In this document: in pieces, positions 60,760-64,000 of the stretch
Layout of the letters: every line of letters begins with the position of its first letter
How positions within the stretch are numbered: position 1 is the first letter of the stretch
Origin: Maribacter hydrothermalis
GTDB lineage: Bacteria; Bacteroidota; Bacteroidia; Flavobacteriales; Flavobacteriaceae
Direction of reading: 5' to 3'
Length of the DNA stretch: 64,000 nt
Assembly (NCBI RefSeq): GCF_001913155.1
Contig: NZ_CP018760.1
Location: 3,906,001 to 3,970,000 of the forward strand
The notes under the pieces: generated by a model
What the model was told of the DNA's origin: nothing
What the model saw: only the letters and a program-made list of their open reading frames with translations
Database searches by the model: none
Made by a program: the position numbers and the translations under genes

Positions 60760-61302
60760 ATGAAAATTAGAACTATGTATACGACTATTGCAGTTCTGTT
60801 ATTTATGACAGTTACCGTAATGGCTCAAGAAAACAATCAAGAAGTATTAGATACTAAAATCTCAAAATCCTACACTATTAACGACGGTAAAAAGTTGGTA
60901 AGGAATTCTGTCGAAATTACTACGAAACGGTTAAACACTATTGAGCATTCTAAGGATGATGCTGGTAAAATTGATCAAGATAGGATAGTGGATAGTGTTT
61001 CAACTATTGTTAAAACCGTTCAAATAGATAATGATGAAGACGATGCATTTGATGAGAAAATAGTTTTTAGCTATGAATCTAAAACTCCTGAGGATTTTAT
61101 TTTAGTTTCAAAAAATAATGAATTGGTCGTGGCCATGAATGAAGGCGAAAACTTAAAAATTGTAGAAAATATTAATTTAAAAAGTAAAGAATTGTTGAAT
61201 GATAAAACTACCTATATTTTCACAAACGAACGCGGTGAAAATTTAGAGTTTTTAGTACAAGAATACAGTAGAACTTCAGAAACTGCTATGTTAAAGAACT
61301 AA
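60760..61302 (+). CDS. Secreted hypothetical protein
   Basis: 180 residues. Signal peptide (about 7-22, YTTIAVLLFMTVTVMAQE), then a short beta-rich protein: KSYTINDGKKLVRNSVEITT, TIVKTVQIDNDEDDAFDEKI and TTYIFTNERGENLEFLVQEYS. No family recognised; probably periplasmic or surface. Confidence 0.65.
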   Translation: MKIRTMYTTIAVLLFMTVTVMAQENNQEVLDTKISKSYTINDGKKLVRNSVEITTKRLNTIEHSKDDAGKIDQDRIVDSVSTIVKTVQIDNDEDDAFDEKIVFSYESKTPEDFILVSKNNELVVAMNEGENLKIVENINLKSKELLNDKTTYIFTNERGENLEFLVQEYSRTSETAMLKN

Positions 61303-61321
61303 TCATTTAATTCTTTAGTAT

Positions 61322-61351
61322 AAAAAAGAGCCGTAAATACGGCTCTTTTTT
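61322..61351. terminator. Bidirectional terminator
   Basis: Perfect fourteen-base stem AAAAAAGAGCCGTA / TACGGCTCTTTTTT, two-base loop, between the convergent secreted-protein gene and cysM. Confidence 0.9.
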
Positions 61352-61373
61352 ATTTACTATTCTTCTATATTAT

Positions 61374-62258
61374 TTAGTCAAATAGGTTTGAAGATAAATA
61401 ACGATCTCCACGATCACAAATTATAGATACGATTACGCCATGGTCTAGTTCCTGTGCTAAACGTAAAGCTACAGTAGCAGCGCCACCACTGCTCATACCA
61501 GAAAAAATACCTTCTTCTTTTGCCAATCTTCTAACCATCGTTTTTGCTTCAATTTCATTCACTTCCATAATGCGGTCTACTTTTTTAGCATCGAAAATTT
61601 TTGGCAAATACTCTTGAGGCCATTTACGTATACCAGGTATACTAGCATTATCACAAGGTTGAACTCCGACTATTTGTACATCATTATTCTGCTCTTTTAA
61701 AAAGGTAGAAGTACCTATTATAGTACCTGTAGTTCCCATAGCAGAAACAAAGTGAGTAATTGTACCATCAGTGTCTTTCCATATTTCTGGTCCTGTTGTA
61801 TTATAATGCGCTTTCCAGTTATTTGGGTTTCCAAATTGGTTCATCATAATATAGCCTTCCTTTGCAACCTTATTTTCAGCATAGTCGCGTGCACCTTCAA
61901 TGCCTACCTCAGAAGATGTCAACGTTACTTTTGCTCCATAAGCACGCATAGTCTGTACACGTTCTATGGTAGAATTTTCTGGCATTACCAATTCTATGTC
62001 AAGGCCATAAATACCGGCAATCATAGCTAACGCAATACCTGTATTACCACTTGTAGCTTCTATAAGTTTATCATTTGCCGTAAAATCGCCATTATCGTAA
62101 CCCGTTTTAATCATATTATAGGCTGCACGATCTTTTACACTGCCACCCGGATTGTGTCCTTCCATCTTAAAATAGATAGAAACATTTGAGTTGGTATTTA
62201 AAACTCTTGATTTTACTAATGGTGTATTACCAATAAGTGATAGTAAAGAATTAGACAT
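61374..62258 (-). CDS. cysM: Cysteine synthase B-type enzyme
   Basis: PLP enzyme making cysteine from O-acetylserine and sulfide or thiosulfate. 294 residues. PLP lysine K42 in NPGGSVKDRAAYNM, phosphate-binding loop ATSGNTGIALA (68-78), GTTGTIIGTSTFL, and EEGIFSGMSSGGAATVALRL. Short length fits CysM better than CysK. Overlaps the end of the acetyltransferase gene by 8 bases: a clear two-gene cysteine operon. Confidence 0.93.
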   Translation of the reverse strand: MSNSLLSLIGNTPLVKSRVLNTNSNVSIYFKMEGHNPGGSVKDRAAYNMIKTGYDNGDFTANDKLIEATSGNTGIALAMIAGIYGLDIELVMPENSTIERVQTMRAYGAKVTLTSSEVGIEGARDYAENKVAKEGYIMMNQFGNPNNWKAHYNTTGPEIWKDTDGTITHFVSAMGTTGTIIGTSTFLKEQNNDVQIVGVQPCDNASIPGIRKWPQEYLPKIFDAKKVDRIMEVNEIEAKTMVRRLAKEEGIFSGMSSGGAATVALRLAQELDHGVIVSIICDRGDRYLSSNLFD

Positions 62259-63042
62259 GGGGTGTTGTTTTGATTTTAATTTCTGGGGTATGAAAAACTG
62301 TAGAATGTGCGGGCACAGAGGAGGTTATCCAGGCATTACCACCAATAATGCTATTGGCTCCAATAGTTGTTTCGCCTCCTAATATTGTTGCATTGGCATA
62401 AATAGTTACATTATTCTCAATAGTTGGATGACGTTTAGTCTTTTGTAAACTTTTAGCAACAAATAATCCGCCAAGGGTAACACCTTGATAAATTTTTACA
62501 TCATTCTTAATAATTGCGGTTTCACCAATGACAACCCCTGTACCATGATCAATATGAAAAGATTTTCCAATCTGCGCACCGGGATTTATATCGACACCAG
62601 TCTGTCTGTGGGCATATTCTGTCATTAATCTTGGTACCAAAGGAAATCCTATTTTATATAATTCATGTGCCAATCTATATACGGAAATAGCATAAAAACC
62701 TGGGTAAGCCATATATACTTCCTCAATTGATAAAGATGCAGGATCGCAGTTTACGGTTGCTTCGGCATCTAGATTAAGGCTTTCAAGAACTAAGGGTAAT
62801 TTTTCAACATAATTTTCCCATACTTTCTTACATGGTTTTTCACTCTGCCAACAGGCCAAATCTACAAGTTCGTCAAATTGTTTTTCTAATTTATCCAAGC
62901 TATCAGCTACAGGTGTTTCAATATCAAAAAGGGTATAAAAAAGAAGGTCCGTGAACTTCTCTGTATTCTTTTTTAAGCGAAATCTTAAATTTGGCTGCTT
63001 TTTGTGGGTAGTAATCTTTTCGATTATAGATCGGTGGTCCAT
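62251..63042 (-). CDS. cysE: Serine O-acetyltransferase
   Basis: Makes O-acetylserine from serine and acetyl-CoA. 263 residues. N-terminal helical domain (about 1-125), then a left-handed beta helix: GVDINPGAQIGKSFHIDHGT (His pair for catalysis, about 165-184), VIGETAIIKNDVKIYQGVTLGG. Ends VFHTPEIKIKTTPHV, without the usual CysK-binding C-terminal Ile pattern being obvious. Upstream of and overlapping cysM, its pathway partner. Confidence 0.93.
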   Translation of the reverse strand: MDHRSIIEKITTHKKQPNLRFRLKKNTEKFTDLLFYTLFDIETPVADSLDKLEKQFDELVDLACWQSEKPCKKVWENYVEKLPLVLESLNLDAEATVNCDPASLSIEEVYMAYPGFYAISVYRLAHELYKIGFPLVPRLMTEYAHRQTGVDINPGAQIGKSFHIDHGTGVVIGETAIIKNDVKIYQGVTLGGLFVAKSLQKTKRHPTIENNVTIYANATILGGETTIGANSIIGGNAWITSSVPAHSTVFHTPEIKIKTTPHV

Positions 63043-63097
63043 GAGTTTACTTTAATTCATCAAAATTAACCAAATAACTAAAAGTACTTCTCATCTT

Positions 63098-63817
63098 ATG
63101 GTTAACTTTAGCTTAAAATCACAAGAGATAGGTCGTATGTTAGAATCGAATATTACAAATAGTACTTTCAAATTTTTGAACTTGCTTAAAGAGAACAATA
63201 ATAGAGAGTGGTTTGCGGAACATAAAACTGATTTTAAAAAGGAAGAAGAGAAAGTAAAATTCTTTTTTAACCAACTTTTGGAAAAGATGAAAACGCATGA
63301 CGAGATAGAACGATTAAAAGTTTTTAGAATTTACCGGGATGTGCGTTTTTCTAAGAATAAAACACCCTATAAAAATAATTTTTCGGCATCATTTACAAGG
63401 GCCGGTCAACATCGTAGAGGTGGGTACTACTTACAAATAGAGCCTGGAAATAGCTTTTTAGCTACAGGTTTTTGGAATCCAGAAAAGGATGATTTACAAC
63501 GGATAAGAAAAGAATGGCAATTAGACATTTCTGAACTAAAGAATATTATTGAGGATAAGAAATTTAAAGAAGTTTGGGGCGAGTTAAAAGGTGAGGAACT
63601 AAAAACTGCACCAAAAGGCTTCGATAAAGAGGACCCAAATATTGAGTATATAAGAAAAAAGCAATTTATTTTCACAAAAGAATTTTCTGATAAAGAGGTA
63701 ATGTCAGAAGGCTTTTTAGAACAAATAAATGAAAGTTATAAGTTGATACGACCATATTTTGATTTAATGAGCAGTATACTCACTACGAACTTAGATGGAG
63801 AATCTTTATTGGACTAA
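63098..63817 (+). CDS. DUF2461 family protein
   Basis: 239 residues from 63098, or 226 from the in-frame ATG at 63137 (MLESNITNSTFKFLNLL), which is closer to the usual start. Family features: LKENNNREWFAEHKTDFKKE (about 28-47), LKVFRIYRDVRFSKNKTPYKNNFSASF, GGYYLQIEPGNSFLATGFWNP and a basic C-terminal part. Function not established. Ends overlapping the convergent partial gene by 12 bases. Confidence 0.87.
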   Translation: MVNFSLKSQEIGRMLESNITNSTFKFLNLLKENNNREWFAEHKTDFKKEEEKVKFFFNQLLEKMKTHDEIERLKVFRIYRDVRFSKNKTPYKNNFSASFTRAGQHRRGGYYLQIEPGNSFLATGFWNPEKDDLQRIRKEWQLDISELKNIIEDKKFKEVWGELKGEELKTAPKGFDKEDPNIEYIRKKQFIFTKEFSDKEVMSEGFLEQINESYKLIRPYFDLMSSILTTNLDGESLLD

Positions 63818-64000
63818 AGCTAACTTTTCGAAAAATTGTATTTGATCTTGAATTCTTTTTATAACCATATTCATCATACGTTTATTTAAAGAGGAGGAAT
63901 TTAAAATGTATATTTCATATTCTTCTACGGTAAATTGTCCTATTATCATTCCTTTTAAAGAGTTTCTGAATTTAATGTCTTTTTGAATGGCTTTTACAAT
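63806..64000 (-). CDS. C-terminal fragment of an unidentified protein (runs off right edge)
   Basis: The last 64 codons before TAA. Helical, with KDIKFRNSLKGMIIGQFTVE, then EYEIYILNSSSLNKRMMNMV and IKRIQDQIQFFEKLALVQ. No family is recognisable from this piece. The open frame runs to the window edge and overlaps the DUF2461 stop, both consistent with a real convergent gene. Confidence 0.55.
   Translation of the reverse strand: MVKAIQKDIKFRNSLKGMIIGQFTVEEYEIYILNSSSLNKRMMNMVIKRIQDQIQFFEKLALVQ

Overview
The window is about 64 kb of AT-rich bacterial chromosome. It reads as a member of the Bacteroidota, most likely a marine Flavobacteriaceae of the Maribacter/Zobellia/Arenibacter type; the genus is an inference. 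Supporting marks are a fused LpxC-FabZ, a PorX regulator of type IX secretion next to tsaE, a TonB-receptor/DUF4249-lipoprotein pair, the long-form HisG, the fused HisB and HisIE, promoters of the TAnnTTTG class, and poor Shine-Dalgarno sequences throughout. I saw no rRNA, tRNA, CRISPR array, integrase or intact insertion sequence.

Layout. 1-5 kb: topoisomerase IV (parE end, parC), mscL, a fatty-acid hydroxylase. 5-12 kb: TerC protein with a small lipoprotein, XRE regulator, M14 peptidase behind a perfect palindrome, Lrp-type regulator, DinB protein, aroB, proline dehydrogenase. 12-18 kb: alanine dehydrogenase, small membrane proteins, a 43-residue peptide gene, tsaE, a decayed copy of the porX 3' end, then porX. 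18-28 kb: a core block with an HD hydrolase, lpxD, lpxC-fabZ, lpxA, efp, a second lpxD-like gene, sucD, fabG, a VWA-like membrane protein and a prohibitin. 28.9-38.3 kb: the histidine operon, with a His-rich leader peptide and attenuator, then hisG D C B H, a GNAT gene, hisA, a DinB gene, hisF, an Asp/Glu racemase and hisIE. 38-48 kb: methyltransferase, GNAT, beta-barrel protein, HxlR/VOC divergent pair, an ECF sigma/anti-sigma operon, and the TonB receptor with its DUF4249 lipoprotein. 48-58 kb: a more accessory stretch with an alpha/beta-hydrolase flanked by a DUF4249 3'-end duplicate, AraC regulator, KAP NTPase, DUF1853 protein and a VWA/Coa1-like/AAA+ cluster. 58-64 kb: a TruA-like synthase, corA, the cysE-cysM pair and a DUF2461 protein.

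The most unusual signal is not one gene but the way small intergenic repeats have entered coding sequence. In and around the his operon, C/G-rich hairpin repeats and a GAGCGCAGTCGAG-type repeat appear to supply the first residues of HisH, an insert inside HisA and the last ten residues of a DinB protein. They also supply an alternative start for the racemase. The same kind of repeat covers the 5' end of the DUF1853 gene. A second pattern is two places where a complete gene is followed by extra DNA and then by a decayed copy of that gene's own 3' end: porX and the DUF4249 gene.
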